This document shows positions 40,467-48,478 of a stretch of 64,000 nucleotides of DNA, in pieces; positions within the stretch are counted from its first letter, which is position 1, and every line of letters begins with the position of its first letter. Location: positions 6,083,501-6,147,500 of the forward strand of contig NZ_CP060131.1 in assembly GCF_014235185.1 (NCBI RefSeq), in the 5' to 3' direction. The position numbers and the translations under genes are program-made. The notes beneath the pieces were generated by a model. It had not been told where the DNA came from. It did no database searches and saw only the letters and a program-made list of their open reading frames with translations. The DNA is from Pseudonocardia petroleophila. GTDB taxonomy: Bacteria > Actinomycetota > Actinomycetes > Mycobacteriales > Pseudonocardiaceae.

Positions 40467-40856
40467 TCAGCAGTCCCGCAGCTCCGGGCTCTGGTTGAGC
40501 ACCTGGCCGCGGGGGCTGATGAACTCGCGGTAGACCGCCGAGTCCACGTCGGCCGGGGCGAACGCGGCCACGCGGTGGCAGTTCTGGAACGCGAGCACCA
40601 CGCCGAAGTGCCGCTCCAGCGCCCCGCGGATCGCGTTGCTGGCCAGTGCGCGCAGCAGCTGCCCGCGCTCCTGCTCGGACGGCGGCGGCACCTCGTGCTC
40701 CCCGAACGGCTTGCCCGGGGCCCGGTCCGCCACGGCGGCCGAGACCGTCGACCAGGCGTAGGGCAGCGAGTCGCGGACGACGGCGACGAACTGCGCGTCG
40801 TCCAGCTCGCCGCGCGCGGCGGCGTCGAGCACCGGGGTGGGGACGTCGAGCGACAT
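40467..40856 (-). CDS. SCO5389-family conserved actinobacterial protein
   Basis: This 129-residue protein matches, from memory, the SCO5389 family in its blocks LPYAWSTVSAAVA, PPPSEQERGQLLRALASNAIRGALERHFGV, LAFQNCHRVA and the exact ending LLNQSPELRDC-like (VLNQSPELRDC). Function unknown. TAGGAG precedes the ATG. The MinD-like ATPase gene ends 9 bp upstream, the same pairing as in Streptomyces, so they probably work together. Confidence 0.85.
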   Translation of the reverse strand: MSLDVPTPVLDAAARGELDDAQFVAVVRDSLPYAWSTVSAAVADRAPGKPFGEHEVPPPSEQERGQLLRALASNAIRGALERHFGVVLAFQNCHRVAAFAPADVDSAVYREFISPRGQVLNQSPELRDC

Positions 40857-40865
40857 GCGGTTCTC

Positions 40866-41819
40866 CTAGCGGGTGGCGGTGGACAGCACCCCGGGCACGA
40901 AGCCGGGGTCGATCTGGGCGGCGAGGTCGGTGCCGACGGCCCGGTTGCCCCAGGCCCGGGCGTTGCGCAGGTGGAACTCGACGGTGCCGCGGTGGTAGGC
41001 GGCCCAGTCGCGCCGGCGGGCGTCGAGGGCGCTGCGGACGGCGTCGAGCGCCGCGAGGTTCGCCGGCTCGAGCGCGGCGACCGGCTCGACGCTCCCCCGC
41101 TCCGCGGCCCGCACCCACGCCGACTGCCCGAACCAGCCGATCAGCGCGTCCCCGACCTGCTCCCGCAGGTAGTCGACGTCGGCGACGTCGGCGACCTTGT
41201 TGCCCAGCACGGCGAGCGCCACGCCGTGCCCGGCCGCGTGCTCGGCGTACTGCCGGAACACCCCGACGCCGCGCCGGGTCGGCTCGCTGACCAGGACCGT
41301 CAGGTCGAAGCGGGTGAACAGGCCGGACGCGAAGGCGTCGGCACCCGCGGTCATGTCGACGACGACGTACTCGCCCGGACCGTCGACGAGGTGGTTGAGG
41401 TAGAGCTCCACCGCGCCGGTCTTGGAGTGGTAGCAGGAGACGCCGATGTCGGCCTCGTCGAACTCGCCGGTGACGAGGTGGCGCACCCCGGCGACCTCGA
41501 CGGAGTACCGGGTGAGCAGCTCGCCCGCGGGGTCGAGGTCGAGCATCCGCGACCCCGTGCCCGGCGGCGTGGTCTTGATCATGGAGTCGGCCGAGGCGAT
41601 CCGCGGGTTCGTGCCGCGCAGGTGGTCCTTGAGCCAGACGAGGTCCGACCCCAGCGGGCGCGGCGGCTCCCCGTCGTACCCGAGCGCCTGGCCCAGGTGC
41701 TGGTTGATGTCGGCGTCGATCGCCAGCACCGGGTGCCCCTGCTCGGCGAGGTGACGGCTGAACACCGCCGCCGACGTCGTCTTCCCGCTACCGCCCTTGC
41801 CGACGAACGCGATGCGCAC
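40866..41819 (-). CDS. MinD/CooC-like ATP-binding protein paired with the SCO5389-family protein
   Basis: This 317-residue ATPase has the Walker A VGKGGSGKTTSAAVF near the N-terminus, AIDADINQHLGQALG and a Walker B-like VVVDMTAGADAF, with NKVAD for nucleotide recognition. It resembles CooC-type nickel-insertion ATPases and Streptomyces SCO5388-like proteins. GTG 41819 is chosen for its GGGGAGG ribosome site and the short lead to the P-loop; an upstream ATG is less likely. Client unknown. Confidence 0.85.
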   Translation of the reverse strand: MRIAFVGKGGSGKTTSAAVFSRHLAEQGHPVLAIDADINQHLGQALGYDGEPPRPLGSDLVWLKDHLRGTNPRIASADSMIKTTPPGTGSRMLDLDPAGELLTRYSVEVAGVRHLVTGEFDEADIGVSCYHSKTGAVELYLNHLVDGPGEYVVVDMTAGADAFASGLFTRFDLTVLVSEPTRRGVGVFRQYAEHAAGHGVALAVLGNKVADVADVDYLREQVGDALIGWFGQSAWVRAAERGSVEPVAALEPANLAALDAVRSALDARRRDWAAYHRGTVEFHLRNARAWGNRAVGTDLAAQIDPGFVPGVLSTATR

Positions 41820-41913
41820 CCGGCCTCCCCTCACTCGTCCCGACCCTGCCAGAACGGTGATGATAAGCGTTGTCACTTTCGGGTGAGAGCGCTCGGGGGT
41901 GGGCGACGGTGCG

Positions 41914-43233
41914 TCAGCGGCGGCGGCGCGCCAGCACCTCGCGCAGCGGCGGGACGACGACGCCGTCGGCCGCGAGCTTGCGCCGGGCCCGGCGTCGGGC
42001 GACGAGGATCCCGACCGTCGCGAACGCCCAGATCACGTACTGCACCGTCCACGCCGCCCGGAACGCCTCCGGCGAGTACCCGCCCGCACTGAGCCCGAGC
42101 ACCACACCGACGGCCTGCGCGACCAGCAGCGACGCGAGGAACCCGCCGATGTTGACGATCCCGACCGCGGTGCCCTGGCGGTGGCCGGGGTTGAACGTGC
42201 GCGCGTAGTCGAAGCCGATCATCGAGCCCGGGCCGCCGAGCGCCAGCACCACGACGAGCCCGACGAGCAGCCAGTGCGGGGCGGGCGGCGGCACCAGCAG
42301 CACGACCGTCCAGGTGCCGGCCGTCAGCGCGATGACGGCGAGCACCAGCCAGGAGCGCCGCAGCGGGTGGCGGGCGGTGAACTCGCCGAACAGCGGCCCC
42401 GCGACGATCCCGACGGCGACGAACAGCGTCAGCAGGGCGCTCGCCTGTCCGGAGCTGAACCCCTGCCCGGCGACCAGGTAGGGCACGCCCCACAGCAGCG
42501 CGAACACCGTGCCGGAGAACTGGGTGCCCATGTGGGTCCAGAGCCCGAGCCGCGTGCCCGGTTCGCGCCAGGACTTCTTCAGCCCGTCGACGATCTCCCG
42601 CGGCGACGGCGCTGGCGGCGGCGGGGCGGCCCCCGGCGGGCGGTTGCGGACGACGAGCAGCACCGCGATCGCGACGAACACGCCGAGCGCCGCGGCCGAG
42701 AGGAACGCGGTCGTCCAACCCGGCCCGTAGAGCAGCGCGGCGAGCGGCAGCGCGGAGAGCACCTGCCCGAGCTGCCCGAGCAGGCCGGTGAGCTGCGTCA
42801 TCAGCGGGACCCGGCGCACCGGGAACCAGGCGTTGACGACGGCGAGCACGCTGATGAACGTCAGCGCGTCCCCGGTGCCGACGAGCACGCGCGCGGCGAT
42901 GGCCAGCGGCAGCGACGTGGCCAGCGCGAGCGCGACCTGCCCGGCCGCCATCGTCAGCGCCCCGACCACGACGAGCCGCTTGGCCCCGAACCGGTCGAGC
43001 AGCACGCCGACCGGGATCTGCAGGCTCGCGTAGACCAGCAGCTGCAGCACCACGAACCCGGACAGGACCGCGGGCGGGGCGGCGAACCGGTCGGCCGCCT
43101 CCAGCCCGGCGACGCCGAACGAGGTGCGGTGCATGACACCGACGAGGTAGGCCGACAGGGCGACGACCCACACCGCCCAGATGCGGCGGGAGGGGGTCGT
43201 CCTCGGCGTCGAGGTGGGGGCGAGCGCGTCCAT
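41914..43233 (-). CDS. major facilitator superfamily transporter
   Basis: This 439-residue protein has 12 predicted membrane helices and the MFS loop motif LLDRFGAKRLVVVGAL between helices 2 and 3, plus a matching loop in the second half. The Pro/Ala-rich central loop (PPGAAPPPPAP) is cytosolic. Substrate unknown. Nitrate/sugar-acid type MFS is possible but no specific signature is seen. Monocistronic; the PAC2 gene is divergent. Confidence 0.88.
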   Translation of the reverse strand: MDALAPTSTPRTTPSRRIWAVWVVALSAYLVGVMHRTSFGVAGLEAADRFAAPPAVLSGFVVLQLLVYASLQIPVGVLLDRFGAKRLVVVGALTMAAGQVALALATSLPLAIAARVLVGTGDALTFISVLAVVNAWFPVRRVPLMTQLTGLLGQLGQVLSALPLAALLYGPGWTTAFLSAAALGVFVAIAVLLVVRNRPPGAAPPPPAPSPREIVDGLKKSWREPGTRLGLWTHMGTQFSGTVFALLWGVPYLVAGQGFSSGQASALLTLFVAVGIVAGPLFGEFTARHPLRRSWLVLAVIALTAGTWTVVLLVPPPAPHWLLVGLVVVLALGGPGSMIGFDYARTFNPGHRQGTAVGIVNIGGFLASLLVAQAVGVVLGLSAGGYSPEAFRAAWTVQYVIWAFATVGILVARRRARRKLAADGVVVPPLREVLARRRR

Positions 43234-43332
43234 GTCCCACCCATGGTGCGCGATGGGGGGCCGGAACGGGATGCTGTGCGGGCAGGTTCACGTTGTGCGA
43301 ATGGACCGCCGTCGGAAAGTGGGAGGTGCGCG

Positions 43333-44274
43333 GTGCTGGAACCGGCCGAGCTGTACGAGATCGTGGACGACGCCCCGGCGCTCGAGGAGCCCGTGCTGAT
43401 CGTGGCGCTGGACGGTTTCGTCGACGCCGGCAACGCCGGGCGACTGGCGCTGGAGGCGCTGGAGACCAGCGGGAGCTCGTCGACGACGATCGTGAGGTTC
43501 GACGTCGACCAGCTCGTCGACTACCGGTCGCGGCGGCCCCCGCTGCGCTTCGAGTCCGACCGCTGGGCGGCCTACCACGGGCCCGAGCTCGACATCGTCG
43601 CGCTCACCGACACCGCCGACACGCAGTACCTGCTGCTGTCGGGCCCCGAGCCGGACACGCAGTGGGAGCGGTTCTCCGCGGCCGTCGAGCAGCTGGTGCA
43701 GCGGCTCGGCGTCCGGCTGGTGATCAACCTCACCGCGATCCCGATGGCCGTGCCGCACACCCGACCCATCGGGGTCACCGTGCACGGCACGCGCCCGGAG
43801 CTGACCGAGGGCCACGAGGCCTGGTTCGCCACCGCCGAGGTGCCCGGCAGCGCGGTCGCGCTGATGGAGTTCCGGCTCGGCGAGGCGGGGCACGACGCGA
43901 TGGGCTTCGCGGTGCACGTCCCGCACTACCTCGCCCGCTCGGAGTACCCGCAGGCCGCGCGCGTGCTGCTCGACCACGTCGGGCTCGCCGCCGGGCTCTA
44001 CCTGCCGACCGAGTCGCTCTCGGCCGCCGCGGAGCGCGCGGAGGCGGAGATCGCCGAGCAGGTCGCGGGCTCCGAGGAGGTGGCGCAGGTCGTCTCCGCC
44101 CTGGAGCGGCAGTACGACACGGTGTCGTCCGGGCGCGGCGAGCGCGGCGGCATGGGCCTGTCCGGCGAGCTGCCCAGCGCCGACGAGCTCGCGGCCGAGG
44201 TGGAGAAGTTCCTGGCCGACCAGGACGACGAGAAGGACGGCGACGGGGGCCCGGGGCCGGTCACCCCGGGCTGA
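43333..44274 (+). CDS. PAC2-family protein
   Basis: This 313-residue protein has LIVALDGFVDAGNAGRLALEAL at the start, FDVDQLVDYRSRRP, LLSGPEPDTQWERF and ALMEFRLGEAGHDAMGFAVHVPHYLARSEYPQAA, matching actinobacterial relatives of proteasome assembly chaperone 2. Actinobacteria have proteasomes, but the bacterial PAC2 protein role is not settled. GTG start with GGGAGG upstream. The C-terminal acidic tail (DQDDEKDGDGG) is disordered. Confidence 0.88.
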   Translation: MLEPAELYEIVDDAPALEEPVLIVALDGFVDAGNAGRLALEALETSGSSSTTIVRFDVDQLVDYRSRRPPLRFESDRWAAYHGPELDIVALTDTADTQYLLLSGPEPDTQWERFSAAVEQLVQRLGVRLVINLTAIPMAVPHTRPIGVTVHGTRPELTEGHEAWFATAEVPGSAVALMEFRLGEAGHDAMGFAVHVPHYLARSEYPQAARVLLDHVGLAAGLYLPTESLSAAAERAEAEIAEQVAGSEEVAQVVSALERQYDTVSSGRGERGGMGLSGELPSADELAAEVEKFLADQDDEKDGDGGPGPVTPG

Positions 44275-44289
44275 CCTGCCGCCCCCCGC

Positions 44290-45381
44290 TCAGACGCGCG
44301 TCTCGCAGTTGCGCAGCACGTCCCCGGCGTCGGCGCGCACGACGTCGACGCCGGGTCCACAGTCGACGACGTCGACCTCGCCGTCGGCGACCCGCACGTC
44401 GTCGTCCCCGGCACCCGCCGAGACGACGTCGCGCCCGGCTCCGGCGTCGATCACGTCGGCGCCCGCCCCGGCGTCGATCGTGTCGGCGTCGGCGCCGCCG
44501 GAGATCTCGTCGGCCCCGTCGCCGGTGCGCAGGACGTCGCGCCCGGCTCCGCCCAGGACGCAGTCGTCGCCGCCCAGCAGGTCCGCGGCGTCGTCCCCGC
44601 CGAGCAGGTCGACGCGGTCGCCCGCCGCCGTGCCGCGGACGACGTCGCCCCGCGCGGTGCCCGTGCGGCCCGGCTGCGGCGCGCTCTGGCACGCCGTGCG
44701 CCGCACCGGCTCGAAGTCGTAGGTGGTGGTCGTGCCGGCGGAGGTGAACCGGGCGGTGTCGAAGGCGCCCGCGATCCCCGCGTCGTTCGACGAGGTGTCG
44801 CCCGCGTTGAGCGCGACCAGGAACGCCGTGCTGCCCGCCGGGAGGTCGTCGAGGGAGTCGCCGCAGGTCAGGTCCTCGCGCGCGGTCACGGCCGTCGCCG
44901 CGGTGGACGCCCCGAGGGTGAGCGTGTGCCAGCCGTCGCCGCCGGCGGTCGCCGCGTAGTCGTAGCGGCACTCGTAGAAGCTCGCGGGCGGGGTCGCGTC
45001 CTGCGCGCTGTCGACGTAGACGTTGACGTAGTACTGCTCGGGCGCCTTGTTCGCCGCCGCCGGGTCGATGTAGTAGTCGACCGACAGGCCGAGCGTCGCG
45101 GTCGGCAGCGTCACCAGGCGCTGGATGATGAACTTGCTCGCCGCCGGGGTCGCCGCGATCGGCCCGAACCGCACCGCCCCCGTGCCGCTGGTCTGCGGGC
45201 CCGCCACGAACTCGTAGGCCGTGGCGTTGGGAGCGGGCGAGACCGCCCAGCCCTTCAGGTCGTCGGGGGTGACGACGACCGTCGTGCCGGGCTGGGCGGC
45301 GGACGCCGCGGCGGGGGCGAGGACGAGCGCGGCGGCGACGGACGCGACGGCGAGTCCGGTGCGGGCGAGGGTGGGGTTCAT
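44290..45381 (-). CDS. secreted protein with RTX-like calcium-binding repeats
   Basis: This 363-residue protein has a signal peptide MNPTLARTGLAVASVAAALVLA with AxA cleavage near residue 29. The middle 200 residues form a beta-rich domain (four Cys). The C-terminal third has hemolysin-type GGxGxDxxx repeats (LLGGDDAADLLGGDD, GGADADTIDAGAGADVIDAGAGRD) that bind Ca2+ when secreted. There is no type I secretion gene nearby, so Sec export is likely. Ends ...DVLRNCETRV. Role unknown. Confidence 0.87.
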   Translation of the reverse strand: MNPTLARTGLAVASVAAALVLAPAAASAAQPGTTVVVTPDDLKGWAVSPAPNATAYEFVAGPQTSGTGAVRFGPIAATPAASKFIIQRLVTLPTATLGLSVDYYIDPAAANKAPEQYYVNVYVDSAQDATPPASFYECRYDYAATAGGDGWHTLTLGASTAATAVTAREDLTCGDSLDDLPAGSTAFLVALNAGDTSSNDAGIAGAFDTARFTSAGTTTTYDFEPVRRTACQSAPQPGRTGTARGDVVRGTAAGDRVDLLGGDDAADLLGGDDCVLGGAGRDVLRTGDGADEISGGADADTIDAGAGADVIDAGAGRDVVSAGAGDDDVRVADGEVDVVDCGPGVDVVRADAGDVLRNCETRV

Positions 45382-45500
45382 GGCGGCGGCTCCTGGTGAC
45401 GAGGCGTGGTGACCTGTCCCCGGGGTTCGCCGGCCCGCGACCGTCCGTTAGCGCCGTTCGCCACGGTTCACTCGGCCGAATGGAGCAGCTTGACTCCTGA

Positions 45501-47765
45501 CTACCCCACGACGTCGAGCGCGGCGCCGACGATGCTGTCGGCGTCGAGGCCGTGGTGGCGGAACACCGACTCGAGGTCGCCGGACTGCCCGAAGCGCGAG
45601 ACGCCCAGGTGGGTGGCCGGGACGCGGTTGATCCCGGCCAGGAACGCGAGCGTGTGCGGGTGCCCGTCGAGCACCGTGACCAGCGGGGCCGCGCGGCGCG
45701 CCGGGAAGGCGGCGTCGAGGATCCAGCTCTCGGCGTCGCCGCGACCGGCGCGGGCCTGCACGGCGTCGAACACGAGCCCGGGGCTCGTCACGCAGACGAC
45801 GTCGCACGGGTGGCCCTGCGCCTCCAGGCGCTCCGCCGCGGCGAGCGCCTCCGGCACCACCGCCCCCATCACCGCGATCGTCACGGCCGGGGCCGCGGCG
45901 CTGCGGCGCAGCGGGTACGCGCCCGCGACGACCTGACGCCGCCTGCGCTCCCGCGCGGCCGGGTCGGCGGGCATCGCGGCGAGCGACTGGTCGACCGGGC
46001 GCGTCGAGAGCCGCAGGTAGGCCGACCGGCCGCCGGGGCGGCCGAGCCGGGCCAGCGACGCCAGCAGGGTCCACTCGACGTCGATCGCGAACGCGGGCTC
46101 GTAGCTCGTGCAGTCCGGCTGCTCCAGGCCCACCGACGGCGTGGTGATCGACTGGTGCGCGCCGCCCTCCGGGGCCAGCGCGACCCCGGACGGCGTGCCG
46201 ACCAGGATCGACTGCCCGCCCGCGTACATCCCGAACGACCACGGCTCCAGCGCGCGCTCGACGAACGGGTCGTAGAGGACGCCGATGGGCAGCAGCGGGG
46301 CGCCCCAGCGGCTCCAGGTGGCCCCCAGCTCGCCGAGCAGCCCCACCAGGTTGGTCTCGGCGATGCCCAGCTCCAGGTGCTGGCCGTCGGGGCGCTCGCG
46401 CCAGTGCAGGATCGTCTCGGGGTCGTCGGCGAACCAGTCGACCTGCTCGCGCGCGGCCCACACCCCGACCTTGTTGACCCAGCCGCCGAGGTTGGTGGAG
46501 CTCGACACGTCCGGGCACAGCGTGACGACCCGCTTCGCCGCCTCGGGGGCGGCGCGGGTGAGGTCGAGCAGCGCCCGGCCCAGCGCCGCCTGCGTGGTGG
46601 CGGTGCCGGACGGGGTGCGCCCGATGTCGGTGGGCAGCGCCGGGACCGCCTCGACGGTGACGGGCTCGCGCCGCAGCCGCTCCCCCACCTCCGCGCACAC
46701 GGCGGCGGCCGCGTCGTCGGCCAGCGGCGCCCACGGGTCCTCGACGTCGGCGCCGACGGCGGCGGCCAGCTCCGCGAACTGCTCGTGGGTGAGCAGCGAC
46801 GAGTGGTTCTGCGGGTGTCCCTCGCTGGCCAGGCCGTGGCCCTTGACGGTGTAGGCGAAGACCACCGTGGGCCGGGTGTCGTCGATCGCGGCGAACGCGG
46901 TGCGCAGGGCGCTGAGGTCGTGGCCGCCGAGGTTGCGGATGGCCGCGTGCAGCGTCGGGTCGTCGAGGCCGGCGACGAGCTCGGCGAGCTTCGCGTCGTC
47001 CCCGGGGAGCCGTTCGCGCAGCTGGGCCGGGGTGCAGCGGAGCAGCCGCTGGTACTCCGGGTTGGGCATCTCGTCGATCCGGGCACGCAGGGCGTCGCCG
47101 CCGGGGCGGGTGAACAGCTCCTCCAGCAGTGCCCCGTACTTGACGGTGAGGACCTGCCAGCCCGCGGCGTCGAACATGCCCTGCAGACGGGTGGCCCCGA
47201 TGTTGGGGACGACGCGGTCGAGGCTCTGCCGGTTGAGGTCGACGATCCAGACGATCTCGCCGAGGTCGCCGACCATCGGGTCGAGGACGGCCTCCCAGCA
47301 GGCGCCCTCGTCGAGCTCGGCGTCGCCGACCAGGGAGTACTGACGGCCCTCCCCCGCCCGGACGTAGCGGCGGGCGATCGCGCCCCAGATCGGGGCGGTG
47401 GCGCCGATGCCGACCGAGCCCGTCGAGTAGTCGACGGGGTCGGGGTCCTTGGAGCGGCTCGGGTAGCTCTGCAGGCCGCCGAACTCGCGCAGCGTCTCCA
47501 GCTTCTCCGCGGGCAGCTCGCCGAGGAGGTGGTTGATCGCGTGCAGGACGGGCGAGGCGTGCGGCTTGACCGACACCCGGTCCTCGCGCCGCAGGTGCTC
47601 GAACCAGAGCGCGGTCATGATCGTCACCATCGACGCGCTCGACGCCTGGTGCCCGCCGACCTTCAGCCCGCTCGGGTTCGGCCGCACCCGGTTGGCGTGG
47701 TGCACGATCGCGGTCGCCAGCCACAGGACCCGCTGCTCGATGGTGCGCAGGACGTCGTCGCTCAT
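45501..47765 (-). CDS. AceE-like thiamine-dependent 2-oxoacid dehydrogenase E1 / transketolase-like enzyme
   Basis: This 754-residue single-chain E1 has KVGGHQASSASMVTIMTALWF, SKDPDPVDYSTGSVGIG, ThDP motif VGDAELDEGACWEAV-------VDLN, RNLGGHDLSALR, and the transketolase pyrimidine domain with GIAETNLVGLLGELG and TSYEPAFAIDVEW. It is homologous to homodimeric pyruvate dehydrogenase E1 but shorter (typical about 890). ATG 47765 is preferred over an upstream extension. Divergent from an Lrp regulator, so the substrate may be a 2-oxoacid from amino-acid breakdown. No E2 or E3 adjacent. Confidence 0.85.
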   Translation of the reverse strand: MSDDVLRTIEQRVLWLATAIVHHANRVRPNPSGLKVGGHQASSASMVTIMTALWFEHLRREDRVSVKPHASPVLHAINHLLGELPAEKLETLREFGGLQSYPSRSKDPDPVDYSTGSVGIGATAPIWGAIARRYVRAGEGRQYSLVGDAELDEGACWEAVLDPMVGDLGEIVWIVDLNRQSLDRVVPNIGATRLQGMFDAAGWQVLTVKYGALLEELFTRPGGDALRARIDEMPNPEYQRLLRCTPAQLRERLPGDDAKLAELVAGLDDPTLHAAIRNLGGHDLSALRTAFAAIDDTRPTVVFAYTVKGHGLASEGHPQNHSSLLTHEQFAELAAAVGADVEDPWAPLADDAAAAVCAEVGERLRREPVTVEAVPALPTDIGRTPSGTATTQAALGRALLDLTRAAPEAAKRVVTLCPDVSSSTNLGGWVNKVGVWAAREQVDWFADDPETILHWRERPDGQHLELGIAETNLVGLLGELGATWSRWGAPLLPIGVLYDPFVERALEPWSFGMYAGGQSILVGTPSGVALAPEGGAHQSITTPSVGLEQPDCTSYEPAFAIDVEWTLLASLARLGRPGGRSAYLRLSTRPVDQSLAAMPADPAARERRRRQVVAGAYPLRRSAAAPAVTIAVMGAVVPEALAAAERLEAQGHPCDVVCVTSPGLVFDAVQARAGRGDAESWILDAAFPARRAAPLVTVLDGHPHTLAFLAGINRVPATHLGVSRFGQSGDLESVFRHHGLDADSIVGAALDVVG

Positions 47766-47817
47766 CCCCCCACTGCACCACCGGGACGAGGTGTGCACAA
47801 CCGAGGACGTTCTCGTT

Positions 47818-47860
47818 GGGCAGAACGCCCGCGTCCTGCTCGATCTCGGGCAGAATGCCC
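47818..47860. promoter_or_regulatory. two GGGCAGAAnGCCC repeats, likely Lrp-type operators
   Basis: GGGCAGAACGCCC (47818-47830) and GGGCAGAATGCCC (47848-47860) are near-identical palindromic units with a 30-bp period, about three helical turns, as expected for Lrp/AsnC octamer contacts. The second overlaps the sequence CAGAAT located 7 nt before the GTG start, so binding would block the lrp promoter. Confidence 0.7.
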
Positions 47861-47863
47861 GGC

Positions 47864-48325
47864 GTGGACGCCACCGACGCCCGTCTGCTGCAGGCCCTGA
47901 CCGACGCGCCGCGCGCGTCGGTGCTCGCGCTGGCGCAGCGGCTCGGGATCTCCCGCAACACCGTGCAGGCGCGGCTGGCCGCCCTGGAGGCCCGCGGCGT
48001 GCTCGGTTCCTTCGAGCGGCGGATCGACCCGGCGGCGCTGGGCTACCCGCTCACCGCGTTCGTCTCGGTGCAGGTCGTGCAGCGGCGCCTGGCCGACGTC
48101 GCCGACGCGCTGGAGCGGGTGCCGGAGGTCGTCGAGGTGCTGGGGCTGTCGGGCGAGGCCGACCTGCTCTGCCAGGTCGTCGCCCGCGACGCCGACGACC
48201 TCTACCGCATCGCCGGGCAGCTCCTGGCCACCGACGGGGTGGAGCGCACGACCACCTCGCTGGTGATGCGGCGGCTCGTCGAGCACCGCCTCGGACCGCT
48301 GCTGGAGCGGATCAGCGGCGTGTGA
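47864..48325 (+). CDS. Lrp/AsnC-family transcriptional regulator
   Basis: This 153-residue protein has an N-terminal HTH (DARLLQALTDAPRASVLALAQRLGISRNTVQARLAALEARGVL) and a C-terminal RAM ligand domain (PLTAFVSVQVVQRRLADVADALERVPEVVEVLGLSGEADLLCQVVARDADDL). The GTG 47864 is chosen since the upstream in-frame ATG lies inside the operator repeats. It is likely to regulate the divergent E1 gene and itself in response to an amino acid or 2-oxoacid. Confidence 0.9.
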   Translation: MDATDARLLQALTDAPRASVLALAQRLGISRNTVQARLAALEARGVLGSFERRIDPAALGYPLTAFVSVQVVQRRLADVADALERVPEVVEVLGLSGEADLLCQVVARDADDLYRIAGQLLATDGVERTTTSLVMRRLVEHRLGPLLERISGV

Positions 48326-48478
48326 CAACCGCGCGGCGATCGCGCTCCTGCGGTTGACGTCCCCGGTGAACGGGGCGGATCGTGTCGTGAACGACCGAAT
48401 GGTCCGTCCGGGGGACTCCGGACGGGCGCAGGACACGAGCCGTGAGGGGGAGGCCCCGTTCCACCGGGGCCGACGACG

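Noticed and set aside
41820..41876. N-terminal extension of the MinD-like protein
   Set aside because: GTG 41819 has a good ribosome site and puts the P-loop at the usual place.
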